Below the pieces are notes generated by a model, which was not told the origin of the DNA, searched no databases, and saw only the letters and a program-made list of their open reading frames with translations. Made by a program: the position numbers and the translations under genes. 64,000 bases of DNA from Ascarosepion bandense (taxonomy: Eukaryota > Mollusca > Cephalopoda > Sepiida > Sepiidae): the NCBI GenBank assembly GCA_037127315.1, contig JBBBDQ010001456.1, positions 1,703,501-1,767,500 of the forward strand, in the 5' to 3' direction. How positions within the stretch are numbered: position 1 is the first letter of the stretch; each line of letters opens with the position of its first letter. Positions 22,961-33,782 of this stretch are shown here, piece by piece.

Positions 22961-24361
22961 GGATCAGATATATAAAGAAGTTGCAACAATAAACATGCCA
23001 ATAGGCTTGTTAAGATAGAAAAGAATGCTGTATGGAATTAAAACCACAAGTGCAATATTTCAAAGGTCTATAGAATTGGTTATTGACAGTGGTATTAAAA
23101 TACAATATACTACCAGAATGACATTTGTATTGCTGCTGTTAACAAAGAGCTAAAATGGAAAATCAGTATGGTTTGGAATAAGTTAAAAAATGCTAGATTA
23201 ACAATGAAAAAATGTGTGCACAACACTAAAAACAACTTTTTTTAGATATAACATATCTAATGGAGGCATTCACAAGACGAATCATTGATTGACAAAATAT
23301 TAAAACTTGAAGTACCTAAGAACAAAAAAAATTGGAATCTTTCTTAGGACTTGTAAATTTCTACAGAGGATATGTAGTGTTACCCTGTACTGTTAGAACC
23401 TTTTGTTGCTTTAAAGAAAAAGAAGTGGAATTTATTTGGACAAAAGAACAAAAAGTAATAATTGAAAATTTAAAAGCTCTTCTGGTAAAGAAGCCAGTTG
23501 TAAAAATATTGGACCTTAAAAAGAAAATAGCAGTAACAACTGACACAAGTGAACCCTCAATTTTGGGAATATTAGGTCATCTTACTATGTATCTTTTGAG
23601 AAAATTGTCAAAAGCCAAGTCAAACGACTCAAATATTGAGAAAGAAGCATTGGACATAATATGGATAACAAATAGAGCTGATGAGTTTTTGATTGGAAAG
23701 AAATTCCTACTAAGGTACATCCATAGACCAACAGAATTCATATTTAATCCTAGGAAGAAGCTTCCTAAGGTAATGTCATCTAGAATTCTAAGATGGGCCT
23801 TAATACTAATGATGTTTGACTTTGATATTGAGTACATGAAAGAAAATACTATTCCACATGTAGATGTGCTTTATTGAGATTGACATTCATTACTTCTGAA
23901 AGTGAGAAAGATACTTTCTTACACTCAGTCAAAACTGATATTTTGTTGATAGACAAATTAGTTGAAGGTTACGAAGCAAGATCCTATATTGAATGGTATA
24001 TTTTTCAGGATAAAAACTAATAAGTGGTGTCCAGGCTATTCTATACATGTAGAAGAATACATAAAAAAAGGTGTAAAATGTGCATTGAAAGAAGAAAATT
24101 CAGACAAAAACACATACACAGCCTAAAGAATTCCAACCTTGGGACAGAGTACACATGGATCATGCTCATGTTAATGGAGTAGGATTATTACTAATACTAG
24201 TAGAAGCTTATTCAGTCTGTTCAGAAGTAATACAATACAGATCTCTAACAAAATAATTTTGACTGTGAAACAAGTGTTAAGGAACAAAATTTTCAAGAAA
24301 TGAAATTCCGAAAACACTAGTATCCAACAATATCCCAGAGTTCTGTGATGAGAAAATATGC
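22961..24361 (+). pseudogene. Ty3-type pol fragment: RT, RNase H, integrase core
   Basis: Decayed pol of an LTR retrotransposon. About 22975-23110 holds RMLYGIKTTSAIFQRSIE (the RT region before YxDD). 23332-23877 reads openly with ESFLGLVNFYRGYV (RT connection), VTTDTSEPSILGILGH (RNase H core, first catalytic Asp), IEKEALDIIW and YIHRPTEFIFNPRKK. About 24130-24360 is an integrase core: DRVHMDHAHVNGVGLLLILV (first Asp in MDHAH), then PKTLVSNNIPEFCDE, where an Asn replaces the second catalytic Asp. Stops occur at 23875 and in the integrase. The first joint is with a Penelope RT, the last with a SINE at 24362; integrase sequence resumes after it. Confidence 0.8.
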
Positions 24362-24660
24362 CAATCAGTTAGTCAAGTGCCATACATGAAACACGCTTGA
24401 GCAATCATGTCTCTTTCAAGACATGAATGACTGGGCAGAAGATTTTCTCATGGTAGGTTGCCATTACTTTCTGCGATAGGCTGGTTGCCGACCAAGGCTA
24501 TAGAACCCAATCTGTCCTGTTATTTGGCCCATGGCTGGAGGAAAGAGATGGTTTAATACCTTTCCCAAGGGTATTTGCACATAAGTGAATGCAACGAATT
24601 TGACTAAGCTCTTCAATTCCTCATTCTGAGCCGATATCCACTGCACCACAACACACATAA
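24362..24660 (-). mobile_element. full-length tRNA-derived SINE inserted in Ty3 integrase
   Basis: This minus-strand copy of the SINE family also present at 48.66-48.96 kb contains the whole layout. On the minus strand these are GTTGTGGTGCAGTGGATATCGG (box A-like, near 24650-24630), the GAATGAGGAATTGAAGAGC head, CCCTTGGGAAAGGTATTAAACC, TATAGCCTTGGTCGGCAACC, a CTGCCCAGTCATTCATGTC block and the terminal GGCACTTGACTAACTGATTGG. It splits the integrase at residues ...CDEKICQ / ...PTIPIHNQTN. A few integrase codons are missing at the junction, so the insertion removed or duplicated target sequence imprecisely. Confidence 0.85.
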
Positions 24661-24775
24661 ACTCCTACCATACCCATCCACAATCAAACCAATTAGCAGA
24701 AAGGATGGTGCAGACTGTTAGAAATAGACTGAAAACATGTCTACAATGGAAAGAAAATAGAAACATTTCTTCCTA
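24661..24775 (+). pseudogene. integrase continuation beyond the SINE
   Basis: After the SINE the same integrase resumes with a TIPIHNQTN-like stretch (intact integrases have PYHPQxNG) and then MVQTVRNRLKTCLQWKENRN. This belongs to the C-terminal half of the catalytic core, where the Glu of DDE sits in the GLxERM region. It is short and frame-shifted, and it ends where a Penelope-type terminal repeat starts. Confidence 0.7.
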
Positions 24776-24786
24776 GATAGTTGATG

Positions 24787-24975
24787 TAAAAACTTAGAGA
24801 ATTGGGTTAAAGGAAGATAACTCGTGACTACCAGAAGAGGCTTTGCACAAGAAATGAGAATGGTATACCTCAGTATATAAAGGATTCGAAGAAGGCTGGA
24901 GAAGTACAATGGCTAAAATATTGTGTAACTGGCAACAAAGATGAGGACAATTATCCGAATAATGTAAACAGAGTA
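24787..24975 (+). mobile_element. Penelope-type terminal repeat, solo
   Basis: It shares with the 11.8-kb copy AACTTAGAGA, GGAAGATAACT, ACCAGAAG, GAAATGAGAATGGT, and with the 21.5-kb copy GAAGAAGGC, GTACAATGGCTAAAAT, GGCAACAAAGATGAGGACAA and GAATAATGTAAA. No coding part is attached. Confidence 0.65.
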
Positions 24976-24979
24976 AAAA

Positions 24980-27930
24980 ATGACTTGAATAAAATTTGAT
25001 GTGTAAAACTTTGTATATGTGAGGGTCAAATTGATGTTATAAAGATAAAAACCACCAAAATGAAGACTAATGGTTTATAAAAAAGATACATGTATAAAAT
25101 TTCTGTTTCAAAAATTTATAAAAAACAAAAAAATAGTGTCTTAAAACTTGTAAAAAAAGGTTTGCAAACAAGCATGGTTTAAAGAGAAGATATTTTGTGA
25201 TTTTTTAACCAATGGGTAAAGTAAGTTATGATCCATAGTATTCAATTTCTAATTCAATTTGGAACTGATTTGTGGCTATTTAAGAAGTCTGGTTTGTCAG
25301 AGAGAAAGGATTTGGCTTTCACAGGTGAATGAGCATGAGCTGTTTCTGGGAATTGAATAAAGAAAAACTAAAAGCCACTGCTGCTGATAATGAAAAAGAA
25401 TCAGAAAGATGATTCTTCAAATTTAGAAAGATATGCAATTATTTTTCTATAGTTATTTGTGAAAATTTGTCATAAAATGAAAAGTATTAAACCCTGGTTT
25501 TAAACTTTTACAAAAATATAAATCTCAGTTTGTACAACTGAACTATTGTCTAAAATAAACCCAGTGAAACCTGTGAATTGTCAACCTCAGCTCCTTGACA
25601 GTTGAAAGAACTGAAATGAACATTTTGTTGTTAATAATTAATATTTGTTTTTGTGAGAACAACAGAATTACATTTCTAATTTCTTATCATGCGTCAGGAA
25701 AATTTGTTTCGTAAATTTTGTATTCTGTTTTGTCTTTCGATAAATTTAAATTTCTTTCTAATTTCCCACCACAGTAAGACTTTTGTGATTTTTCATTTGT
25801 GCCATAGATTCGGCATACTTTCTTCTCCTCGTTTCCCCAAATGTCCTTTTAATAGTGAGCCAACTCATTTTCATTTTCTCTCATTAATAACAAAAGTGAA
25901 TTTAAATTTAATTTGTATCCTGTCAGAATTAAAATGGAAACGCTTAACTCAATAGCTATTGTTCAAATGGCACAAACTGGATTAATTTCAGATTAGCTCC
26001 ATTCATCCACTTCTAAGATGAAAAAGAAAAGTTTTAAGAATCATAAAAATATTTTCTGACCAAGCAGAAAAGATCCATGCAGTTCAATGAACAATTACTT
26101 TCTGAGACACTTCAGGTATATAAACTGTCATCAATTTGACTTTAGGGTAGAAGGCCTACTGCGTTCATTTGCAATTCTCTCATACTCTTTGGCCAGACAT
26201 TTGCCAAAGACACCTAACCACTGAAGCAATGAAAACCTATACTCCTACTATATGAGATACTTGTTCTCTTTCTCAACAACTACAATGCAATACCAATTCC
26301 ATATGCAGCAGAATCCAAACTTTCTAATAATATTTTGTATATTACATGAGGCAAAAGTGTAAATAAATCCTCCTTTCCACTTCTCATAACCATTGCTATG
26401 TGTTACTTTTTATTCCTTTCCTGTTAATATAATTTATAATACCCCAGATTACCTACTCAAACAAGGTTCTTTTCATATTTGTCATATCAGGCATACAATT
26501 TTATAACCCTATTAACTTCATTTTTCAGTCGAGACCATGTTCCAGCTGAAACTGTTGTAGTCACTTCACACTAATGTCATTAGGATATGAATCTATCTAT
26601 TGTGCTGTTTCTTATTTTATTTTCCAAACTCAACACACACACACAATAAAATTAATTCACACCATGTGTATCTCAAAAAAATACAATTGTGCGAGCATTC
26701 ACCCCTTACCATACTCTTTGGGGTCAAAAACAAGGACGGCACACCCAAAAGCTCAGATGTAGTGGAAAGCACACCATGTGGCCAAAAATATGAATTTTCA
26801 ACCAATCAAGGCTCGACGTAAGAAACACACTTTTGGATCTCCCCGGAGCTTCATCGTCAAGATAAAAGGGAAGCAAAAACTTTCAACACCAGAGGGAAGA
26901 GCAGCCAGCTCGAAACACATCAAAAGGGCAAGCAGACAGCTTGGAGCACACACACACACACACAGAATTCAGCAGTTCACACAACAGGCAGTATCACATA
27001 TCAGTGAACATTCTTTCACCCTCTCTTTCTCTCATCTCGCTCGCAACACATCGTCCTTCCTTTCCCTCTCATATTACCAGTTCCTTTCTTTCCTCCTTTT
27101 TACAGACAACTACCTTTTTGTATAAAAAAATAATTCTTTTATTTTTTTACGAAAATAAACAAAAGTTTATTTTACTTTATTTGAAGTGCATTTTTCTTTT
27201 TATTAACTGTTTGAAGGACTTCTTCGCCCCCCCCTACACTATTCTGCCACCAGCTATAGGTAAATAGTAGAGCAGACTGAGTGCTCTAGTTTTGCTAGGG
27301 TAAACAGTCTAGAAAGACAACTCTGAATTATAAAACTGTAGTGCTGATGTGGGAATTGCATTATATATCTGTAGTTTTAATTAAAATAATAAATAAAGTA
27401 ATAAAAATAAAATAATTATTAAAAATGAAAAAAGTTTCTCCCATTATTCAAAAAACCAGAAATCCCTATTCTCAGTTTTCCTTCAATTTTTTACTTTCAT
27501 TCAATCATTTAATTTTTTTTTTTTTTTTTGTGGCTCATTCCTTCTCTTAATAAATGTTGTTTTGTTTTCTTGTTGAATTACTTTTCATTTCCTTTAATTC
27601 ATTTGTAATATGACTTAAATTGAAATTCTGACACAAAAATTTTCTCATTGAACAAATAAAAAATTAAGGAGTTAATATTGATCATTACAAACACAATACA
27701 CACTAATGGAGTTGGATATATAAGACCAGCCACCTACAAAAGCAATGAAAAATCAATTGTTCTAAGCACAATCATGACAATTTGTAGATACAAAAGAGTT
27801 AGAAGTTGCAGGGAGCAATGATTACTGTGTCCTGAAGGGACAAGTATTTATCTTTTAAATTTAAAAGAAAGAGGATTATGAAAGGAACATTTTAAGATAA
27901 TATCAAGCTACAAATAAGGTCATATTATTT
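24980..27930. other. AT-rich tract with a GC-richer, promoter-like stretch near 26.8-27.1 kb
   Basis: No gene is supported. 24980-26600 is AT-rich and featureless apart from A runs. At 26640-26645 and 26947-26963 there are CA runs. 26780-27110 is GC-richer, with AGATAAAAGGGAAGC (TATA-like) at about 26859 followed by CT-rich sequence, and could be LTR or 5' leader of a retroelement. The ORFs at 26778-27125 and 26941-27267 are compositionally biased (His-Thr and Ser-Phe-Leu runs from the microsatellite) and I do not accept them as genes. Confidence 0.4.
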
Positions 27931-27977
27931 GTATTAGTTCACATTTGGCTTTTATGAGCTTAAATGTGAACTAATAC
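27931..27977. repeat. 16-bp perfect inverted repeat at LINE 5' junction
   Basis: GTATTAGTTCACATTT (27931-27946) and its exact complement (27962-27977) enclose a 15-base spacer. The LINE-derived coding sequence begins directly after it. Confidence 0.9.
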
Positions 27978-27984
27978 TGATGGA

Positions 27985-29525
27985 CCTGATTCACTGCTAG
28001 TTCTCTGTTTCACTTCTATCCCTGATTCTTGCCATGACATGCAGCTTTGCCCTCTTGGCAACTCTGATCATGTTGTCAGAATATCTTACTGCTACCAAAG
28101 AGTAGACTGGGAGTCGTTCCATGATTTCTTGTGTGATGTCCCTTTGAACAAAGTTTTTAGTCTTCCCATTGAAGACTATACATCAGAAGTATCCTCTTGG
28201 ATTAAAGCTAGCATCAATGCTTTCATCCCAGCCAGGAAGTTCAGACTTAAACCCCATTCATCCCTCTGGTTCTCCCCTGCTTGCTCACCTGTTATTGACC
28301 ATAGGAATTACTTCTGGTTTTATCAAAGCCACACATCTGACCATGATAGGCATCTTTTTGCCTCTGCTTGTAATGAGTGCTAGAGGATCCTAAATGATGC
28401 TAAGCGGTTGTTTGCTGACAGAATGAAGCAGCATATAGCATTTCGCAAGTTTGGCTCCAAAGACTACTGGTGGTTCTGTAAAAATGTGTTAACAACAGTA
28501 AGCCCTCAATCGACCCTTTAATCAATAAATTTGAGGTCCTCACATCTTCAGTGGACAAGGCCGAGTGCTTTGCTTGCAGGTTCTCAATCAACTCAACATT
28601 TGATTCATCTGGGGTATCTGCACCTGACTTCCCACCTAGAACTGAGGCTCAACTGAGTAACGTTCACATAACCTCCTCGCTGGTCATAATTTCAAAGTTT
28701 GATCCTCATAAGGTGAGTGGATGTGACAGAATCCCAATCATTGTACTGAAGAAATGTGCCCCTGAACTCTCCTCTGTTCTCTCCAAACTCTACAACTACT
28801 GCCTCTCTGTTTCTTGCTTTCCTACCTGCTGGAAGTCCTCCACTGTGGTTTCTGTATTTAAGAACTCTGGGGAACACTCAGATCTCTCTAATTATTACCC
28901 TATCAGCCTCCTATCAATTTTTGGCAAAGTGTTCGAGGCTATTATCAACATCTCACAGCCCACAGCCTCTTCTCCAATAAACAGTTTCTGCTTCATCAGG
29001 TCTACTGCTGATATGCTAACGACCATCACAGAATATATATACCAGCCTCTCGATAAGAATGGTGAAGCTCGAGCTGATGCTCTAGATATCTCCAAAGCAT
29101 TTTACAGAGTCTGGCATGCTGGCCTTCTATGCAAGTTACATGGCTATGGTGTAACTGGACACTTGTTTGATTTAATTCAGCTGTTTCTTTCAAATTGTGT
29201 AATGAAGGTAGTATTGAATGGGCATACCTCCAGATACTATCTTATGAATGTGGGTATTCCTCTAGGTCCTACGCTTTTTCTGATCTTTGTCAATGGTCTA
29301 CCTGATGTAATCAGATCCCAAGTAGGCATTTATGTTGACAACATGACAATTTACTCCTGCCTTGATAAGAAATCTGTCAAGGCTGATAAAGCAAACCTCA
29401 CTGCTGATCTTGAAAAGGACCTCCAATCTGTGTTGATGTTATTTCTGTTAAAAATAAATTTTTTATTAAAATATAAACAAAAAAAAATGCACAATACAGA
29501 CATAGAGAAATGGCACATGTTTTAA
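27985..29525 (+). pseudogene. non-LTR retrotransposon ORF2 fragment: endonuclease end and reverse transcriptase
   Basis: Part of a LINE polyprotein of the CR1/L2/Jockey type. 28039-28383 begins with MQLCPLGNSDHVV, the C-terminal SDH motif of the apurinic-type endonuclease, followed by the linker that precedes RT. After a frame break near 28384-28550, 28551-29525 reads as RT: VSGCDRIPIIVLKKCAPELS, FPTCWKSSTVVSVFKNSG, LSNYYPISLLSIFGKVFE, ALDISKAFYRVWHAGL (motif A, Asp in LDIS), GIPLGPTLFLIFVNGLPDVI (motif B) and YVDNMTIYS, where the catalytic YADD has become YVDN. The FPTCWK and NYxPISL blocks are hallmark LINE RT sequence. The loss of the second catalytic Asp, an internal stop and 3' truncation at about 29525 show that it is inactive. 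Confidence 0.85.
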
Positions 29526-29725
29526 AAGTTATGCTGATTCCTCCCAAAGAAAAATACCATAAAATGTTAGTCATAAATAAATGAACCTTGTTAGAAAATG
29601 GAACTACCAAAATACAGAAAAGTTTTATTTTAGAAATGTAAAATCTGTTTACCTTTAAAAGTTAAAAAAATAAAGAGATGGACTGTTGATTGGTTATGTC
29701 CTCCCTCTCACCCCACCCAAATATA
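29526..29725. other. short non-coding tract before the Ty3/LINE complex
   Basis: AT-rich with no recognisable feature. It ends where the LTR remnant at 29726 starts. Confidence 0.4.
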
Positions 29726-29793
29726 TGTGGTTTTTGTTCTTTTTTTTTTAAATGTCACGTCTCAATATTGTACATACACAACTCCAAAGAACA
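29726..29793 (-). repeat. 3' LTR remnant of the Ty3 element
   Basis: It matches 38570-38633 of the 5' LTR. The outer end is TGTGG on the plus strand (..CCACA on the minus strand); the inner end is replaced by LINE 3' sequence from about 29794. Confidence 0.75.
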
Positions 29794-29799
29794 ATATTT

Positions 29800-30640
29800 A
29801 TTTGTATTTTTAATACAAATAATGGCACAAGGCCGAAAAGGGGAGGGGTAGAGGGTGGTACTCACTGAACTATCCTATGCCTAGCACTATCATGATGCAA
29901 TCACACATTACAATTTACACATTCAACACAAGAACCCAAATCCTTCATACACCACAATACCACAAATTTACAAGGAGCACCAAAAAAGTGGGGAAAACCC
30001 ATGACAATAAAAATGCATTTATATGCAATATAATATATAATTTAAAACATTTAATGAAAGATGAAATGATGGGAGGGAGATGAACACAAAAACAAAATAA
30101 AAATACAACAAATTTTTAAAACAAAATAATAAACAATGTTAGTAAGACCCGTCCATCTCAGAAAAAGAGTGGCTGCTGTATTCCGCCAACCGGCAAAATC
30201 AAGAAGCACACTCGCTAAGGGAGCAGGGAATGGCGGTAAAATAATTAATGGAATGGGACAATCAAAGGCTGAACCAGCCGAGATAAAAGGAGGCCAAAAC
30301 AAACTGGGGAGGTTGGGAATCTCGACTTGGATCATAACAAAAGAGAAAGCCGAGTACAGGCTAGGAACACATTCATTCACATTAACTATGTACACAAAAG
30401 AAAGCTACCTTAACCAGGGGAGGGTTCCAAAGGAATCCACCCTGATGTAACCAGCAGATCTAAAAGAGAAAATCAAGGCTAGCCCTGTTCACGCGAACCA
30501 GGCTTGCCACATTTACCCCTCTTTGCTGAAGTCTGTCAAAGTCAAATGTTTCCAATCAGTTCTAATCCTTATTTTGAGCTGATGCTCAAAATATCGGATC
30601 AGATTCTGATGTGAAAGACACTGACCTCACAAGACTTCCT
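29800..30640 (-). other. LINE 3' UTR
   Basis: Non-coding sequence after the ORF2 stop region, AT-rich towards the end. It contains several T-rich stretches on the minus strand and terminates in the small hairpin at 29800-29820. Plus-strand ORFs inside it (29877, 30136) are shadows. Confidence 0.6.
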
Positions 30641-33600
30641 CCCTTCGCATCATCCATTTGAGCCATGGTTAGCAGTGACAGAAACACCATACGCTTCATC
30701 CCAGAAAATGGAGGCGGCACATTGTTGCAGTCAAATGCACAATCAATGAGCACAAGCTCTCATGACGCGATACTTGCAGTCAACTCGCCGACACGGTCCC
30801 ATAGAGGGTGAACCCGCGAACAATGGTAGGTGTGTGAAGCTGTTTCTTTCAAGCCAAGGTTGCAGCATTCACAATCTGGCAAATCCACCAGGCCCCATAT
30901 GAAGGCCATGTCATTGAGAGGCAACTGATTCCGAGCCAATCGCCAGGTGAGCGAAAACTCAGTGTTGCTGAGATAATCGGTACCTGGTGCCCAAGACCAG
31001 AACAAGCGAAACTCATCCTCCGACATCACGTAATGAATCCTTCACGACGCTCTCCACTAACCCACGATAGAAGAATTTCCTAGGCTGTGATAGGTCACTG
31101 GACCGTGGAATGGCCCGCAAGGCCGCCAGACATTCAAGGAGAAAATACGATCACTCCTGAGGCTTACGGCACCACCTCCGGACAGGGGGAGTGATAGTAA
31201 GGCTAGGGGACATGTCCCTCACTATCCCCACCAACAATGAGTCTTCCAATATTGCTCGCCTGAGAAAAACCAACCTTGACACATTCCCAGACCCCCATGA
31301 CACGGACGTTGGTAACAGACATGTTTGTCGACGTAGTGCTTGCGTCCTCTCTACAGAAGGGAGAATAGCAAACACTGGATCGCCTCCCTACGCCATCTAC
31401 AAAGTGGAATTACTGACAACTGGTAAAGGATAATGGGAAAGACGTATGTACCACACGCTTCAGCCAAACCCTTTAAGGACAAATTCCTTCGACGACAAAT
31501 CTTGACCGACGTGCAGACCTTTGCCAGCACTTCTAACCAATTTTTCTCCAACTGGAGGTCAAGCCTAAACCACACTCCAAGAATGCGGACAGGGCTATCC
31601 GTCCAGTCAAAGGGCCCCAGGAGGGTAACACCCTTCCAGGTACCTATCCACAAGCCGGACAACTTGTTGCAATTAATCTTAGCCCCTGTCACCTGTTCGT
31701 ATCGTTCAAGAGCCTTCTGTACCACCTTGATGTCACTCCGGGAGGACACAAAAGTAGTGACGTCATCGGAAACCCTGGCTCGAGTACCACCAAGGACAGC
31801 AATTCCACGTAGGGCTGGATTGCACACCCAGTCCCTCAGCTGGCGAAGGAGAGGCAAAGCATAAAGTAGGGGCGACAGTGGACAACGCCAGAATGCCTGA
31901 CAACTTTCCGTTCACCTGTACCACAGCTGTGGGGGATTGATACAAAAGGCTAATCCAGCGGTGGAAGGTGGTTTTGAATCCAGCAGCCTGCAGGACAGTC
32001 GCCGGGTAATGATGGTCAACCCTATCAAATGCCTTGGACTGATCCAAATTGATCAGCGCTGTTTCTTCATCGTCTTTTATCCCCTTTATGATCGTGCATA
32101 TCAGATGCAGGTTGCTCTGAATTGTTTGGTCCTTCACAGCAAAAGTCTGCTCAGGTCCCAATAGAGACTCAGCAACTAATTGCAAACAATTTTGTAAGAT
32201 CTTGGCCAAAATCTTTAACTCTGTGTTTAGCAGAGTTATGGGCCGGTAACCCTCTAACACCTTCCCCACATCCTTGCCTTTTCTCACCAGCGTGATCACA
32301 CCCCTGCTGGAACCAGTTGTTGAACACAGTAGTCAAAATCGAGACAAAGATGTGCGACAGCTTCAAGTACAATGCATAGGGCAAACCATCAAGACCCGGC
32401 TATTTGCTTCTGCCGACCTTCTTCAAAGCCGCGTTGACTTCGCCCTCCATAATCTCTCTCTTGCAACTAGCTGCATCAGCCGGCAAAAGCCAGAGGAAGT
32501 CAGCCAAATAGCTGCGAAACTCCTCATCACGAAGACCAGGCTCCTTGGTAAACAGGATCTCGAAATGCTGCCAAAATGCCTCACACATGTCGTCAGTCAA
32601 CTGAAGAGTATGTCCCTCCAGGTTGCGAACCTCTCGAATGTACCGGTCACCGCCTCGGCGAATCTCTTCCTTGCACAGTTCTGCACCCATGTTCACAGCT
32701 TTGGAAGACATCTTGCTTAACCTATGTCTAATTACCTGACCCATGTAACGATCGCTAGTCGACCACTCCAGGGCCTCCTTAGCTATGGCTATCTCTAGGG
32801 GATCCCACCAGCCTCCGCCTGGGAGTAATTAGCTGTAAGTGTCAGCCTTATCTAGTTTGAGCCGTTTGCTGAACTTTGGGGTGAAAGACCTAATATTATT
32901 CTTAAGATTCTCCCACCACTTATTCCCAATGACTCCCCCAGTTAACGCCCACTGCACTAAGTTAATTAGCTGGCGCCGGAAGTCCTGCCTGTTCAGTAAG
33001 GACAGGTTGAACTTCCAGTAACCAGCCATTCCAGGCCTATTTTCTAAATCTACCCGGGCACAAACAAGTTTGTGGTCTGAGTAGCCTAACCAGTGGAACG
33101 TGGGACAATCTAAAAGATCTATATCAGCTTCACGAACTAACATTCTATCCAGGTAGCTAGCTACCTTGGTAGAAGGCCAACTATTAGCCCACGTTCACAT
33201 CTTCCAACCCTTATGATTGACCCGGTATCTATCGACAAGACCGAAATCCTCGATGAGATCGACCAAGCTATGATCACGTGCCTTCTCGCTAGCTCTCCAC
33301 CCTCTATCCAGCTTGGGGTCCAGGATGGCATTCCAGTCCCCCACTAAGACGAGTCACGTTGAATCCACCAGGAAGGGCTCCAACCGCCAAAAAAACGAGA
33401 TGTGCTCCTCCTGGTCGTTGGGCGCATAAACTACAACCAGTCGAAATGCATTGCTTTTCACTGCAATATCGGCCACGATCAGCTGGCCCTCGGCACCGAC
33501 ATGGACAGGATCAACCTTCGCGTTCAGGGTATGCTTAACCAGCAGAGAAACTCCTCTGGCCAGCCAGTTCCCATATGCCGAATAGACGACAAAGTCGTTA

Positions 33601-33752
33601 GACAGCACACAGGCATCGGCCTTGAAAACGAAGTGAGTCTCTTGGATCGCGGCAACATCCACACTGAAGGACAAGAAGTCCCAAAGCAGGCGGGCAGCCT
33701 TACTCCTATCCCTAAGGCCCTTCGCATTCAAACTGGCTAACTTAATTGACAT
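30640..33752 (-). pseudogene. Tx1-type LINE ORF2: endonuclease, reverse transcriptase, C-terminal zinc-like domain
   Basis: ORF2 supplies nicking and reverse transcription for LINE mobility. It starts at 33752 with MSIKLASLNAKGLRDRSKA and continues with AAIQETHF and RLVVVYAPND (apurinic-type endonuclease, QETH carrying a catalytic Glu). 33143-32829 holds FHWLGYSDHKLV (the SDH motif). RT follows at 32299-31763 with YRPITLLNTELKILAK (motif 0/1), INLDQSKAFDRVDH (motif A) and NGKLSG (before motif B). At 31857-31351 SDDVTTFVSS replaces the usual ADDV context, and 31029-30760 has FSLTWRLARNQLPLNDMAF and LPDCECCNLGLKETASHTYH, a Cys/His C-terminal domain of L1/Tx1 elements. Frame changes occur near 33354-33150, 32800, 32300, 31800 and 31150, so it is inactive. 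Confidence 0.85.
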
Positions 33753-33782
33753 CTTTTAGACCTGAAAAGAGAAAGCAGAAAA

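Noticed and set aside
26778..27267. Two overlapping ORFs of 115 and 108 residues
   Set aside because: Composition is driven by CA and CT runs; neither has a domain, and they occupy the same bases in different frames.
31191..31864. Plus-strand ORFs of 80 and 143 residues
   Set aside because: They are antisense shadows of the LINE ORF2 coding sequence on the minus strand.
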